From Limisoma sp963601185 (GTDB lineage: Bacteria > Bacteroidota > Bacteroidia > Bacteroidales > Muribaculaceae), in NCBI GenBank assembly GCA_963601185.1, contig CAVCEE010000003.1, positions 62,001 through 126,000 of the forward strand: 64,000 nt of DNA. The letters are read 5' to 3'. Shown here in pieces: positions 17,363 through 26,265 of this stretch. The position numbers and the translations under genes were made by a program. Below the pieces are notes generated by a model that was not told the origin of the DNA, did no database searches, and saw only the letters and a list, made by a program, of their open reading frames with translations. Numbering within the stretch: the stretch's first letter is position 1; each line of letters begins with the position of its first letter.

Positions 17363-18292
17363 ATGAGCGCATCTATCGACAAAATATCAGAATTCTTCAA
17401 TCAGCAGTTGCAGGTGTGGGACACCGCCCGCAACAACTTCGCTGCCCTCGCCAACGTCAAAGTCAAGGAGTTTGACGTTGCGGGCTCGAAGGTAAAGGTG
17501 CAGTTCAACCCTGCACGCATCGTGTCGTCGGCGGCAAAGGTCGACGCCAAGTCGCTGAAGGAGCGCAAGTGCTTCCTTTGTGCTGCCAACCGCCCAGACG
17601 TGCAGGAAGGCATTGAGTGGAAAAACTACACTATCCTCATCAATCCGTTCCCGATTTTTCCGCGTCACCTCACTATCCCGTGCAACGACCACGTGGACCA
17701 GCGCATTGCCGGTCGCATTGCCGACATGATGAACCTTGCCGCAGAGTTGGAAGGCTACACACTATTCTACAACGGCCCGAAATGCGGAGCGTCTGCGCCC
17801 GACCACATGCACTTCCAGGCAGGCAACTGCGGCTTTATGCCGATTGAGGAAGAGGTGGAAACAGCCAAGAAAGAAGTTGTGGCGAAAATCGGCGATGCCG
17901 AACTGTCGCTCGTTTCCGGCACATCCCACCCTTATTTCCTTATCCGCACCGCAGAGGTAGTCAATGGCGAAAAGACGTTCGATATGGTTTATGACTGGTT
18001 AGTAATCCCAGAGGGAGAGCCTGAGCCGATGCTCAACGTGTTGTGCCGTTATGAGGCAGGTGTGTGGAGCATCCTCGTGTTCCCTCGCAAGAAGCACCGT
18101 CCGGCATGCTATTTTGCTGAAGGCGAAGCCAACATCCTCATCAGTCCGGCGTCTGTCGATATGGGCAACGTGTTTATCACGCCCCTCGAAAAAGACTTCG
18201 AAAAGATTACGGCGGCCGACATCAAGCAGATATTCGACGAATGCTGCCTCAATGAGGAAGAATTAAGAACCATAGCAAACAACATCAAATAA
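17363..18292 (+). CDS. DUF4922 protein, GalT/HIT-like nucleotidyltransferase or phosphorylase
   Basis: The 309-residue cytosolic protein shows CFLCAANRP (Cys70-x2-Cys73), INPFPIFPRHL (93-103) and APDHMHFQAG with His148-Met-His150-Phe-Gln152. The HxHxQ arrangement is that of GalT, Ap4A phosphorylase and plant GDP-galactose phosphorylase, where the second His forms the nucleotidyl intermediate. I infer a sugar-phosphate nucleotidyl transfer or NDP-sugar phosphorolysis reaction. It lies between the GT2 and SpoIID-like genes with gaps of 6 and 10 bases. It may make or break the nucleotide sugar used by the GT2; the substrate is not known. Confidence 0.75.
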   Translation: MSASIDKISEFFNQQLQVWDTARNNFAALANVKVKEFDVAGSKVKVQFNPARIVSSAAKVDAKSLKERKCFLCAANRPDVQEGIEWKNYTILINPFPIFPRHLTIPCNDHVDQRIAGRIADMMNLAAELEGYTLFYNGPKCGASAPDHMHFQAGNCGFMPIEEEVETAKKEVVAKIGDAELSLVSGTSHPYFLIRTAEVVNGEKTFDMVYDWLVIPEGEPEPMLNVLCRYEAGVWSILVFPRKKHRPACYFAEGEANILISPASVDMGNVFITPLEKDFEKITAADIKQIFDECCLNEEELRTIANNIK

Positions 18293-18302
18293 AAGATATA
18301 CT

Positions 18303-19619
18303 ATGACGACGCAACCACAAGTGAAGGTGGGCATTATGAGCAGCCCACAGATAAAGTTTGTCTTTGCTGCTCCCTACACCATAGGCGGCACCACCGTTGA
18401 AGGCGCACAGGAGGCTGAAATAAGCGACGGCAAAGTGCTTTGGATGGGCAACGCCTATGAGATGATTGAGTTCGCCCCGGTAGATGAGGAAAACGGCAGT
18501 TTTGAACTCATCGACGTGACCATCGGCGTGAATTTCCACTGGGAACGCAAGGAGAACCAGTCGTTCCGCGGCTCTTTGCGCCTGATTGTCGAAGGCGACA
18601 AACTTACGGCGGTCAACATCCTCCCTGTTGAGGAATACCTGCTCAGTGTAATCTCTTCGGAGATGAGTGCCACCGCTTCGCTTGAGTTGCTCAAAGCCCA
18701 TGCCGTGATTTCCCGCAGTTGGCTTCTTGCCCAGATGGAGAAAAACCGGCAACTTGCCTCAGAAGAGACACCCTACAACCCTTGCACCCGCACAGCCGAC
18801 GAACTGGTGCGCTGGTACGACCGCGAGGACCATGTGAACTTCGATGTGTGTGCCGACGATCATTGCCAGCGTTACCAAGGCATCACACGCGAGTCAACTC
18901 CGACCGTGCGCGATGCCATCAAAGCCACTTGGGGGCAGGTGCTCACCTACGACGGCAAACTCTGCGATGCCCGCTTCTCAAAGTCGTGCGGCGGCGTGTT
19001 TGAGCAATTTGAATATTGCTGGGAACCGAAGCACTACCACTATCTGGTGGCACGTCTGGACAACGCCAACACTATGCAGTTCCCCGACCTTACGGACGAA
19101 GAGAATGCACGCAAGTGGATACTCTCCGCACCAGAGGCGTTCTGCAACACCCACGACAAGCGCATCCTCTCGCAGGTGCTCAACAGTTACGACCAGGAAA
19201 CGACCGACTTCTACCGCTGGACGGTGGAATACGACCAAGCCGAACTCTCGCGACTTGTGCGAGAGCGCAGCGGTGAGGACTACGGCGACATCGTTGACCT
19301 CGTGCCGATTGCGCGCGGCACTTCCGGCCGCCTTTACCGGTTGAAGATAGTGGGCACGAAGAAAACCTGCATCATCGGCAAGGAACTTGAAATCCGCCGC
19401 ACCCTTTCGCCGTCGCACCTCTATAGTTCAGCCTTCGTGGTTGAGAAACAGGGCGAGAAGAACGGTGTGCCGGAGCGTTTCGTAATCAAAGGCGCAGGCT
19501 GGGGTCACGGTGTAGGCCTTTGCCAGATTGGTGCTGCCGTGATGGGCGAGAAGGGCTACAACTACAAAGAAATACTCCTGCACTACTTCATTGATGCAGA
19601 CATTACCAAACAATATTAA
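18303..19619 (+). CDS. SpoIID-like peptidoglycan lytic protein without signal peptide
   Basis: The 438-residue protein carries the SpoIID/LytB hallmarks VEEYLLSVISSEM (109-121, containing the conserved Glu residues), ELLKAHAVISRSW (128-140) and GAGWGHGVGLCQIGA (397-411). SpoIID of Bacillus is a membrane-anchored lytic transglycosylase acting on denuded glycan. Here the N-terminus (MTTQPQVKVGIMSS) has no hydrophobic segment, and upstream extension in frame meets a stop at 18273-18275 with no alternative leader. The protein therefore seems cytosolic, where it could act on imported fragments, or it uses an unusual export route. It lies 10 bases after DUF4922 and 9 bases before ampG. Confidence 0.85.
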   Translation: MTTQPQVKVGIMSSPQIKFVFAAPYTIGGTTVEGAQEAEISDGKVLWMGNAYEMIEFAPVDEENGSFELIDVTIGVNFHWERKENQSFRGSLRLIVEGDKLTAVNILPVEEYLLSVISSEMSATASLELLKAHAVISRSWLLAQMEKNRQLASEETPYNPCTRTADELVRWYDREDHVNFDVCADDHCQRYQGITRESTPTVRDAIKATWGQVLTYDGKLCDARFSKSCGGVFEQFEYCWEPKHYHYLVARLDNANTMQFPDLTDEENARKWILSAPEAFCNTHDKRILSQVLNSYDQETTDFYRWTVEYDQAELSRLVRERSGEDYGDIVDLVPIARGTSGRLYRLKIVGTKKTCIIGKELEIRRTLSPSHLYSSAFVVEKQGEKNGVPERFVIKGAGWGHGVGLCQIGAAVMGEKGYNYKEILLHYFIDADITKQY

Positions 19620-19628
19620 AATCCTAAC

Positions 19629-20972
19629 ATGAAAACTTTGAAAACCAATATTTCACCTTGGTTCTGGGTGCCGACCTTGTATTTTGCAGAAGGTGTGCCC
19701 TATTTTGTAGTCAACAACATCTCCGTTATGATGTTCACCAAGATGGGTGTACCTAACGGCGATATGGCTTTCTTCACTACACTACTTTATTTCCCGTGGT
19801 TCCTCAAGGGACTTTGGGGACCGTTGGTCGACGTGGTGAAGACCAAACGCTGGTGGATTTTGACAATGCAGGTACTTATGACTGCGTTGATGATTCTCCT
19901 CACGCTCACATTGCCTAAACCCGATGTCGCTACGATAGCGTCCGGACAAACGCCAATTAGTATGTTTACCATAACTCTTGTGTTGTTTATCATTGCTGCA
20001 TTCGCTTCGGCAACCCACGACATCGCTGCCGACGGCTACTATATGCTTGCCCACAGCCCAAGCAGTCAGGCTGCTTTCATCGGCATCCGCAGCACTTTCT
20101 ACCGCATCGCTTCGGTGTTTGGTCAGGGTGTGCTTGTCTACATTGCCGGCGTGATTGAAAAGAGCAGTAACGACATCCCATTCTCGTGGCAAGTGACACT
20201 CGGCGTGAGTGCTGCAGTGTTCTTCTGCGTAACACTCTACCACACATTCGTGTTGCCACACTCTGCCGACGACCGTCCACGCAACGAGGTTGCCGGCTTA
20301 AAAGATACCCCGACACAGCAAAGCACTAACGGCCTCGCTGAGTTTGTCAACTCGTTCGTTTCGTTTATCAAGAAACCGGGTGTTGGTCTCGCCATCGCCT
20401 TTATGTTGCTCTACCGCTTGCCAGAGGGATTTCTCATCAAACTCTGTCAGCCGTTCCTCGTGCATTCCGTTGAGGAAGGCGGACTCGGCTTGTCGACAGA
20501 ACTTGTGGGCATCGTCTACGGCACATGCGGCGTGATTGCCCTCCTTGCCGGAGGCATAGTGGGAGGCGTGTTCGCTTCCAAGGTAGGCTTGAAAAAATCC
20601 CTGTGGTGGATGGCAGCCTGCATGACATTGCCTTGCCTCACATTTGTTTATCTGGCTATCGCACAACCGTCCGACCCGATTGTAATCAGTATTGCAGTCT
20701 GCATTGAACAATTCGGCTACGGTTTCGGTTTTACTGCATATATGCTCTATATGATGTACTTCTCGGAAGGGGAGTTCAAGACTTCGCACTACGCAATCTG
20801 CACGGCATTTATGGCATTGAGTATGATGTTGCCGGGCTTCGTTGCCGGCTACATCGAGGAAGCAATCGGCTACGTCAACTTCTTCTGGATGGTGATGGTG
20901 TGCTGCGTTGCTACACTCGTGGTGACATATCTTGCCGACAAGAAAATCGATCCTGAGTACGGAAGAAAATAG
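19629..20972 (+). CDS. ampG: AmpG-family muropeptide permease (MFS)
   Basis: The 447-residue major facilitator protein has about 12 membrane segments, and the N-terminal region WFWVPTLYFAEGVPYFVV is characteristic of AmpG-like permeases. AmpG imports GlcNAc-anhydroMurNAc (peptides) across the inner membrane by proton symport. The context agrees: SpoIID-like gene upstream, namZ 5 bases downstream, and murTKQ in the same operon. Whether it carries muropeptides or free disaccharides cannot be decided from sequence. Confidence 0.85.
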   Translation: MKTLKTNISPWFWVPTLYFAEGVPYFVVNNISVMMFTKMGVPNGDMAFFTTLLYFPWFLKGLWGPLVDVVKTKRWWILTMQVLMTALMILLTLTLPKPDVATIASGQTPISMFTITLVLFIIAAFASATHDIAADGYYMLAHSPSSQAAFIGIRSTFYRIASVFGQGVLVYIAGVIEKSSNDIPFSWQVTLGVSAAVFFCVTLYHTFVLPHSADDRPRNEVAGLKDTPTQQSTNGLAEFVNSFVSFIKKPGVGLAIAFMLLYRLPEGFLIKLCQPFLVHSVEEGGLGLSTELVGIVYGTCGVIALLAGGIVGGVFASKVGLKKSLWWMAACMTLPCLTFVYLAIAQPSDPIVISIAVCIEQFGYGFGFTAYMLYMMYFSEGEFKTSHYAICTAFMALSMMLPGFVAGYIEEAIGYVNFFWMVMVCCVATLVVTYLADKKIDPEYGRK

Positions 20973-20977
20973 GGTAT

Positions 20978-22234
20978 ATGATTAAAAAGTTTGTAACGAT
21001 GAAAAAAACGATATTGACAATAGCCCTTTGCGTGGCAACAGCCATTGGGGCAATGGCGGTGACTAAACCCGGCGTTGAGGTGCTCCGCGACAACCATTTC
21101 AAGCAACTCGCTGGTAAGCGTGTAGGCTTGATAACCAACCCTACGGGCGTGGACAACAGTCTGAAATCCACCGTCGACATCCTCCACGAGGCTGCCGGCG
21201 TGGAACTCGTGGCACTGTTCGGCCCTGAACATGGTGTGCGCGGCGATGTGCATGCCGGCGACGAGGTAAACAACTTTGTTGACCCTGCCACTGGCGTGAA
21301 GGTCTATTCCATCTTCGGAAAGACAAAGAAACCGACCAAGGAGATGCTCGAAGGCGTTGATGCCCTTGTCTACGACATTCAGGACATCGGTTGCCGCTCG
21401 TTCACTTTCGTCAGCACCCTCGGACTGGCACTCGATGCCTGTGCCGAAAACGATGTTGAGTTTGTTGTGCTCGACCGTCCGAATCCGCTTGGCGGCAACC
21501 GTGTGGAAGGCTGTTTGGTGGAAGACGGATTCTATTCGTTTGTGAGCCAGTTCAAGATACCTTACCTCTACGGACTTACCCCTGGAGAGATGGCTCTCTA
21601 TCTCAACGGCGAGCGTCAGGCGAGAGGTGAAAAGGCTGCAAAACTCACAGTTGTGCCTCTTAAAGGCTGGAAACGCTCAATGACATTCGACAAGACCGGT
21701 ATGCCATGGGTGTTGCCGTCGCCGCACATCCCTCAGCCAGCCACGGCATTCTACTATCCTGCCACTGGTATACTCGGCGAACTCTACTACGTTTCGATAG
21801 GCGTGGGCTACACCTTGCCGTTCCAACTCATCTGTGCCGACTGGATTGACGCCGACAAGTTTGCCGCTCGCATGAACGCGCTCAACCTGCCAGGCACGAA
21901 ATTCCGCCCAATCCACGTCAAACCATTCTACAGCACCGGCAAAGGCGAGAATTTGCAGGGCATCCAGTTCTACGTTGAGGATGTGGAAGGCTCGAGCCTC
22001 ACGTTAATTCAGTTTTATGCAATGCAAGAATTGGCCAAACTTTACCCGGAAAAGCGTATCTTTGACAGCGCAACCGACAAAAGCCGTTTCGATATGTTCG
22101 ACAAGGTGTGCGGTAGCGACCAAATCCGGGTTCTGTTCTCGAAAAACTATCAAGTCAGTGATATGATTGACTACTGGAACAAGGATGCGGATGCGTTTAA
22201 GGCCAAATCAAAGAAATATTATTTATATAAGTAA
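20978..22234 (+). CDS. namZ: Exo-beta-N-acetylmuramidase NamZ (DUF1343)
   Basis: The 418-residue exported protein has a signal peptide ending IGAMA and the DUF1343 core: GLITNPTGVD, FGPEHGVRGD, IQDIGCRSFTF, DRPNPLGG and SPHIPQP. NamZ enzymes remove terminal MurNAc from non-reducing ends of glycan chains in the periplasm. An internal ATG at 20999 would give the cleaner signal peptide MKKTILTIALCVA; the upstream ATG (20978) only lengthens the basic n-region, so the start is uncertain by seven codons. It lies between ampG (5 bases) and the FAD/Fe-S dehydrogenase gene (3 bases). Its product MurNAc is the substrate for MurT-MurK-MurQ. Confidence 0.9.
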   Translation: MIKKFVTMKKTILTIALCVATAIGAMAVTKPGVEVLRDNHFKQLAGKRVGLITNPTGVDNSLKSTVDILHEAAGVELVALFGPEHGVRGDVHAGDEVNNFVDPATGVKVYSIFGKTKKPTKEMLEGVDALVYDIQDIGCRSFTFVSTLGLALDACAENDVEFVVLDRPNPLGGNRVEGCLVEDGFYSFVSQFKIPYLYGLTPGEMALYLNGERQARGEKAAKLTVVPLKGWKRSMTFDKTGMPWVLPSPHIPQPATAFYYPATGILGELYYVSIGVGYTLPFQLICADWIDADKFAARMNALNLPGTKFRPIHVKPFYSTGKGENLQGIQFYVEDVEGSSLTLIQFYAMQELAKLYPEKRIFDSATDKSRFDMFDKVCGSDQIRVLFSKNYQVSDMIDYWNKDADAFKAKSKKYYLYK

Positions 22235-22237
22235 AAA

Positions 22238-25018
22238 ATGACATCAACCTACAAGTCGTATTTAAAAGAAATAAGCGCTTTTATCCCGGGCGACCGCATC
22301 TACACTGACGAGATGCGCCGTTTGGCATGGGGCACCGACGCCAGTTTCTATCGCCTCGTTCCGCAGATTGTGGTACGGTCAAAGACGGAGGAAGAAGTGT
22401 CGCGCCTCCTTGCCACTGCCCGTAGGATGCACCTTCCTGTAACATTCCGCGCTGCCGGCACGAGCCTCAGCGGACAGACCGTCAGCGACAGTATTCTCAT
22501 TGTGGCTGGAAAGAATTGGGAAAACTACAAAGTATCGTCGGACGCATCGACCATCACGATGCAGCCGGGCATCATCGGTGAGCGCGTAAACGAAATTCTG
22601 AAACCGTTCGGACGTACGTTCACGCCCGACCCGGCTTCGAAGAATGCGGCTATGGTAGGCGGTATCGTAATCAACAACGCCTCGGGAATGAACTGCGGCA
22701 CGCATGCCAACAGCGACAAGCAGTTGGTGTCGGCGCGCATCATCCTTTCCGACGGCACGGTGCTCGACACCGGCGATGCCGAGAGCAAAGAATCGTTTGC
22801 CAAGTCGCATCCCGACTTCATCCGCGAGATTGAGGCAATCCGCGACGAGGTCAATGCCGACCCTGAGTTGGCAGAACGCATACGCTACAAATATTCGATA
22901 AAGAACGTAACCGGACTAAATATCCTGCCGTTTGTGCGTTTCACTGATCCGTTCGACATCATCACGCACTTGATGGTCGGATCGGAGGGTACGCTCGGCT
23001 TCCTTGCCGAGGTGACAATGAACACAGGTCACCTTTATCCGCACAGCGCCAGCGCAATGCTCTATTTCAAGACTATCAAGGAGGCATGCCGTGCCGTGGT
23101 AGCAATGAAAAAAGGTCCGGTGTTTAGCGCAGAGTTGCTCGACAAGAAATCCCTTTCGAGCGTCAACGACACTACCGGTGAAGGTCTGACGGCGGTGCTG
23201 ACCGAAACCAAGGGCGACAGCAAGGAAGAACTTCAGGCAAACATCGATGCCATCAAGGCAATCCTCGAACCGTTTGAACTCTATCAGCCAGCATATTTCA
23301 CCGACAAGCCCGAAGAGTATTCAAAATACTGGGCAATCCGTGCCGGCATCTTCCCATCGGTGGGCGGCACGCGTCCGCTTGGTACAACGGTGCTCATCGA
23401 AGACGTGGCATTCCACATCGAAAACCTTCCCGAGGCTACAGCCGACCTCGCCGACTTGCTTGACCAGCACGGCTTCGACGATGCCTGTATCTATGGTCAC
23501 GCCTTGGAAGGCAACTACCACTTCATCATCTCCCAGTCGTTCGACACGCCGGAGAAGGTGGAACGCTACCGCACCCTTATGGAGGAGGTGGAGCACCTCG
23601 TCGTAGACAAATACGACGGCTCGCTGAAGGCTGAGCACGGCACTGGTCGCAATATGGCTCCGTTTGTCAAGGACGAGTGGGGAGAGAAAGCCTATGCGGT
23701 GATGAAACGCGTGAAAGCACTGTTTGACCCTGAGAACATTGTAAACCCCGGTGTAATCTTCAACGACGACCCGGAGTGCTTCGTAAAAAATATAAAGCCG
23801 ATGCCGCTGACCAACCCCAACGTGGACCGTTGCATCGAGTGCGGCTTCTGCGAGCGCAACTGCCTTACCTGCGGTTTCGCCTTGTCGTCGCGCCAGCGCA
23901 TTGTAGTGCAGCGCGAAATCAGCCGTCTGCGCCGCGACGGCGACTCTACGGGATGGCTCAAGGCGTTGACAAAACAATATAAAGGTCCGGGCATCAATGC
24001 GTGTGCCGGCGACGGATTGTGCTCGACATCGTGCCCGATGCAGATCAACACCGGCGAGATGATCCACGACCTTCGCGCACAGGCATTGCCAAAGGGCAGC
24101 CTCGGCTACAAGACCGGCGACTATGTTGCCAACCACTTTGCCGGCATCAAGTCGTGTATGCGTCCAGTGCTTTCGGCAGCCAGTGTGGCTCACGCAGTTA
24201 TCGGTGACAAGGCTACGGATGCCGTAGGTCGCGGACTGAACAAACTTGGCGTGCCGTTGTGGTCATCGGCTTTCCCGATGGCCTACTATCCGCATCAGAT
24301 AACAACTGCGCCGTCAGAACTGAAGGTGGTCTATTTCCCGAGTTGCATCAACCAGACTATGGGCAAGGCCAAAGGTCAGGATGCTCCGCTGATTGACAAG
24401 ATGGTTTCGCTTATCGAAAAGGCTGGCTATCAAGTTATCTTCCCAGAAAATATGAAGAACCTCTGCTGCGGCACAATCTGGGAGAGCAAGGGTATGCCCG
24501 ACATTGCCGAACGCAAGGTGCGCGAACTCGAAGCGGCACTGCTTGCCGCATCCGACGGCGGACGCTATCCGGTGCTCTGCGACCAGAGTCCGTGTCTGCA
24601 CCGCATGCGCAAGGAAATAACGAGTATGAAACTCTATGAGCCGGTTGAGTTTATCTACGAATATCTTGCTCCTCGACTCCGTTTCGTGCCTACCGACGAG
24701 CCTATCGCACTTCATTTCACCTGCTCAACCCGCCAAATGAAACTCAACAATATGTTTGTGGCACTGGCAGGAATGTGTACGAGCAAGGTCATCGTGCCCG
24801 AAGAAGTGGGCTGCTGCGGCTTTGCCGGCGACAAAGGATTTACCAACCCGGAAATCAACCGCTATGCGTTGCGCAAACTGCGCGCACAGTTAGAAAAGGC
24901 CGGCGTGAAACGCGGATTCTCCAACAGCCGCACCTGCGAAATCGGTTTGACTGTCAACGGCGGAGTGCCGTATCAGTCGATAGCATATTTGGTTGACGAG
25001 TGTACAATTAAAAAATAA
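22238..25018 (+). CDS. FAD/Fe-S D-lactate-type dehydrogenase
   Basis: The 926-residue fusion starts with a VAO-type FAD domain (FRAAGTSLSGQ at 70-80, PGIIGERVNEIL at 110-121) and a C-terminal FAD-oxidase domain (HALEGNYHF, then EHGTGRNMAPFV at 466-477). Two 4Fe-4S motifs follow (CIECGFCERNC, Cys532/535/538/542; CAGDGLCSTSC, Cys589/595/599), then a GlpC-like pair of CCG domains (743-745 and 859-861). Such enzymes oxidise D-2-hydroxyacids (D-lactate, glycolate, D-2-hydroxyglutarate as in YdiJ) and pass electrons to quinone. D-lactate is favoured here because MurQ, encoded three genes downstream in the same operon, releases D-lactate. There is no signal peptide, so it is probably a cytoplasmic, membrane-associated enzyme. 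Confidence 0.85.
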   Translation: MTSTYKSYLKEISAFIPGDRIYTDEMRRLAWGTDASFYRLVPQIVVRSKTEEEVSRLLATARRMHLPVTFRAAGTSLSGQTVSDSILIVAGKNWENYKVSSDASTITMQPGIIGERVNEILKPFGRTFTPDPASKNAAMVGGIVINNASGMNCGTHANSDKQLVSARIILSDGTVLDTGDAESKESFAKSHPDFIREIEAIRDEVNADPELAERIRYKYSIKNVTGLNILPFVRFTDPFDIITHLMVGSEGTLGFLAEVTMNTGHLYPHSASAMLYFKTIKEACRAVVAMKKGPVFSAELLDKKSLSSVNDTTGEGLTAVLTETKGDSKEELQANIDAIKAILEPFELYQPAYFTDKPEEYSKYWAIRAGIFPSVGGTRPLGTTVLIEDVAFHIENLPEATADLADLLDQHGFDDACIYGHALEGNYHFIISQSFDTPEKVERYRTLMEEVEHLVVDKYDGSLKAEHGTGRNMAPFVKDEWGEKAYAVMKRVKALFDPENIVNPGVIFNDDPECFVKNIKPMPLTNPNVDRCIECGFCERNCLTCGFALSSRQRIVVQREISRLRRDGDSTGWLKALTKQYKGPGINACAGDGLCSTSCPMQINTGEMIHDLRAQALPKGSLGYKTGDYVANHFAGIKSCMRPVLSAASVAHAVIGDKATDAVGRGLNKLGVPLWSSAFPMAYYPHQITTAPSELKVVYFPSCINQTMGKAKGQDAPLIDKMVSLIEKAGYQVIFPENMKNLCCGTIWESKGMPDIAERKVRELEAALLAASDGGRYPVLCDQSPCLHRMRKEITSMKLYEPVEFIYEYLAPRLRFVPTDEPIALHFTCSTRQMKLNNMFVALAGMCTSKVIVPEEVGCCGFAGDKGFTNPEINRYALRKLRAQLEKAGVKRGFSNSRTCEIGLTVNGGVPYQSIAYLVDECTIKK

Positions 25019-25024
25019 CGACAA

Positions 25025-26263
25025 ATGGAACAGACAGAGGTCTTGAAAAAGCCTAAAAACAGGATTCTTGCTCTCGACATCCTCCGGGGTATCACGATAG
25101 CCGGAATGATTATGGTCAACAACCCCGGCTCGTGGGGCGCAATCTATGCGCCGCTGGAGCATGCCAGTTGGTTTGGTCTGACACCAACCGACTTGGTGTT
25201 TCCGTTCTTTATGTTTATAATGGGAATTTCCACCTACATCTCGATGCGCAAATACCATTTCGAGTATTCTCACGCAACGCTGGTGAAGGTTGTGCGCCGC
25301 ACTATAGTGATTTTTCTCATAGGCCTCGCCATAGCCTGGTTCAGCAAGTTGTGCTATGGATTGGCGCGTGCCGACGAGGCTCTCCCTCTCGGCGAGCGCA
25401 TCCTCAATGCCGCCAATAGTTTCTCCCATCTGCGCCTCCTCGGCGTGATGCCGCGACTGGCGTTGTGCTATTGCGCGTGCGCTATAGTGGCAATCTCCGT
25501 GAAACATAAGTTCATTCCGTGGGTGATTGCCGGAATCCTTGTTGTCTATGGCGTAGTGCTGCTCACCTGCAAGGGACTGGAGTTCTCGCTCGACAATATC
25601 ATCTATGTGGTTGACCACGCAGTGCTCGGCGATGCCCACCTCTACCGCGACACCGTTACCACTGTGGCTGACACAGTGAAGGGTGATTCCTTCGTTTCGC
25701 TCGAAATCAGCGAAACACGCACCTTGCCTATCGATCCCGAAGGCTTGCTCAGCACTCTGCCGTCGATAGCCCATGTGCTTATCGGCTTCTGCTGCGGACG
25801 CATCATCGTTGAGGTGAAGGACAATCGCGAGCGTATGGAGAAATTCTTCCTCGTGGGCACAATCCTGATGTTTGCAGGCTTTCTGCTCAGTTACGGTATG
25901 CCGATAAGCAAGAAACTGTGGACACCGACGTTTGCCATCGTGACCTGCGGCTTGGCTGCAAGTTTGCTGGCGCTCCTCATCTGGATCATAGATGTGAAGG
26001 GCTACAAGCGTTGGACACGCTTCTTCGAGTCGTTTGGCATCAACCCGTTGTTTATGTATGTACTTGGCGGCGTGCTCGGCATCCTGTTCAACACGGTGCC
26101 GGTGTTTGGCCACACAATCCATAACCTGCTCTACAGCGAAGCCCTTGTGCCGCTCGTCGGCGACAAGACATTCGCTTCGCTGCTCTATGCCTTGATTTTC
26201 ATCGGCATTAACTGGTCTATAGGTTACATACTGTATAAGAAGAAAATATATATAAAAATTTAG
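25025..26263 (+). CDS. murT: DUF5009-type inner membrane protein, probable MurNAc transporter MurT
   Basis: The 412-residue protein has about ten membrane segments and an N-terminal RILALDILRGITIAGMIMVNN motif, shared with the YeiB/heparan-glucosaminide acetyltransferase-like (COG4299) superfamily. In Tannerella forsythia a protein of this type is encoded before murK and murQ and was described as an inner membrane MurNAc transporter. The same three-gene order occurs here (gaps of 2 and 10 bases). The alternative is a sugar O- or N-acetyltransferase, as the superfamily name suggests. The assignment to transport rests on family knowledge and synteny. Confidence 0.7.
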   Translation: MEQTEVLKKPKNRILALDILRGITIAGMIMVNNPGSWGAIYAPLEHASWFGLTPTDLVFPFFMFIMGISTYISMRKYHFEYSHATLVKVVRRTIVIFLIGLAIAWFSKLCYGLARADEALPLGERILNAANSFSHLRLLGVMPRLALCYCACAIVAISVKHKFIPWVIAGILVVYGVVLLTCKGLEFSLDNIIYVVDHAVLGDAHLYRDTVTTVADTVKGDSFVSLEISETRTLPIDPEGLLSTLPSIAHVLIGFCCGRIIVEVKDNRERMEKFFLVGTILMFAGFLLSYGMPISKKLWTPTFAIVTCGLAASLLALLIWIIDVKGYKRWTRFFESFGINPLFMYVLGGVLGILFNTVPVFGHTIHNLLYSEALVPLVGDKTFASLLYALIFIGINWSIGYILYKKKIYIKI

Positions 26264-26265
26264 AT

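Noticed and set aside
24890..26122. Minus-strand ORF (410 codons) over the murT gene
   Set aside because: The plus-strand frame encodes a convincing membrane protein inside a tight operon; the antisense product is His/Cys/Arg-rich and unrecognisable.
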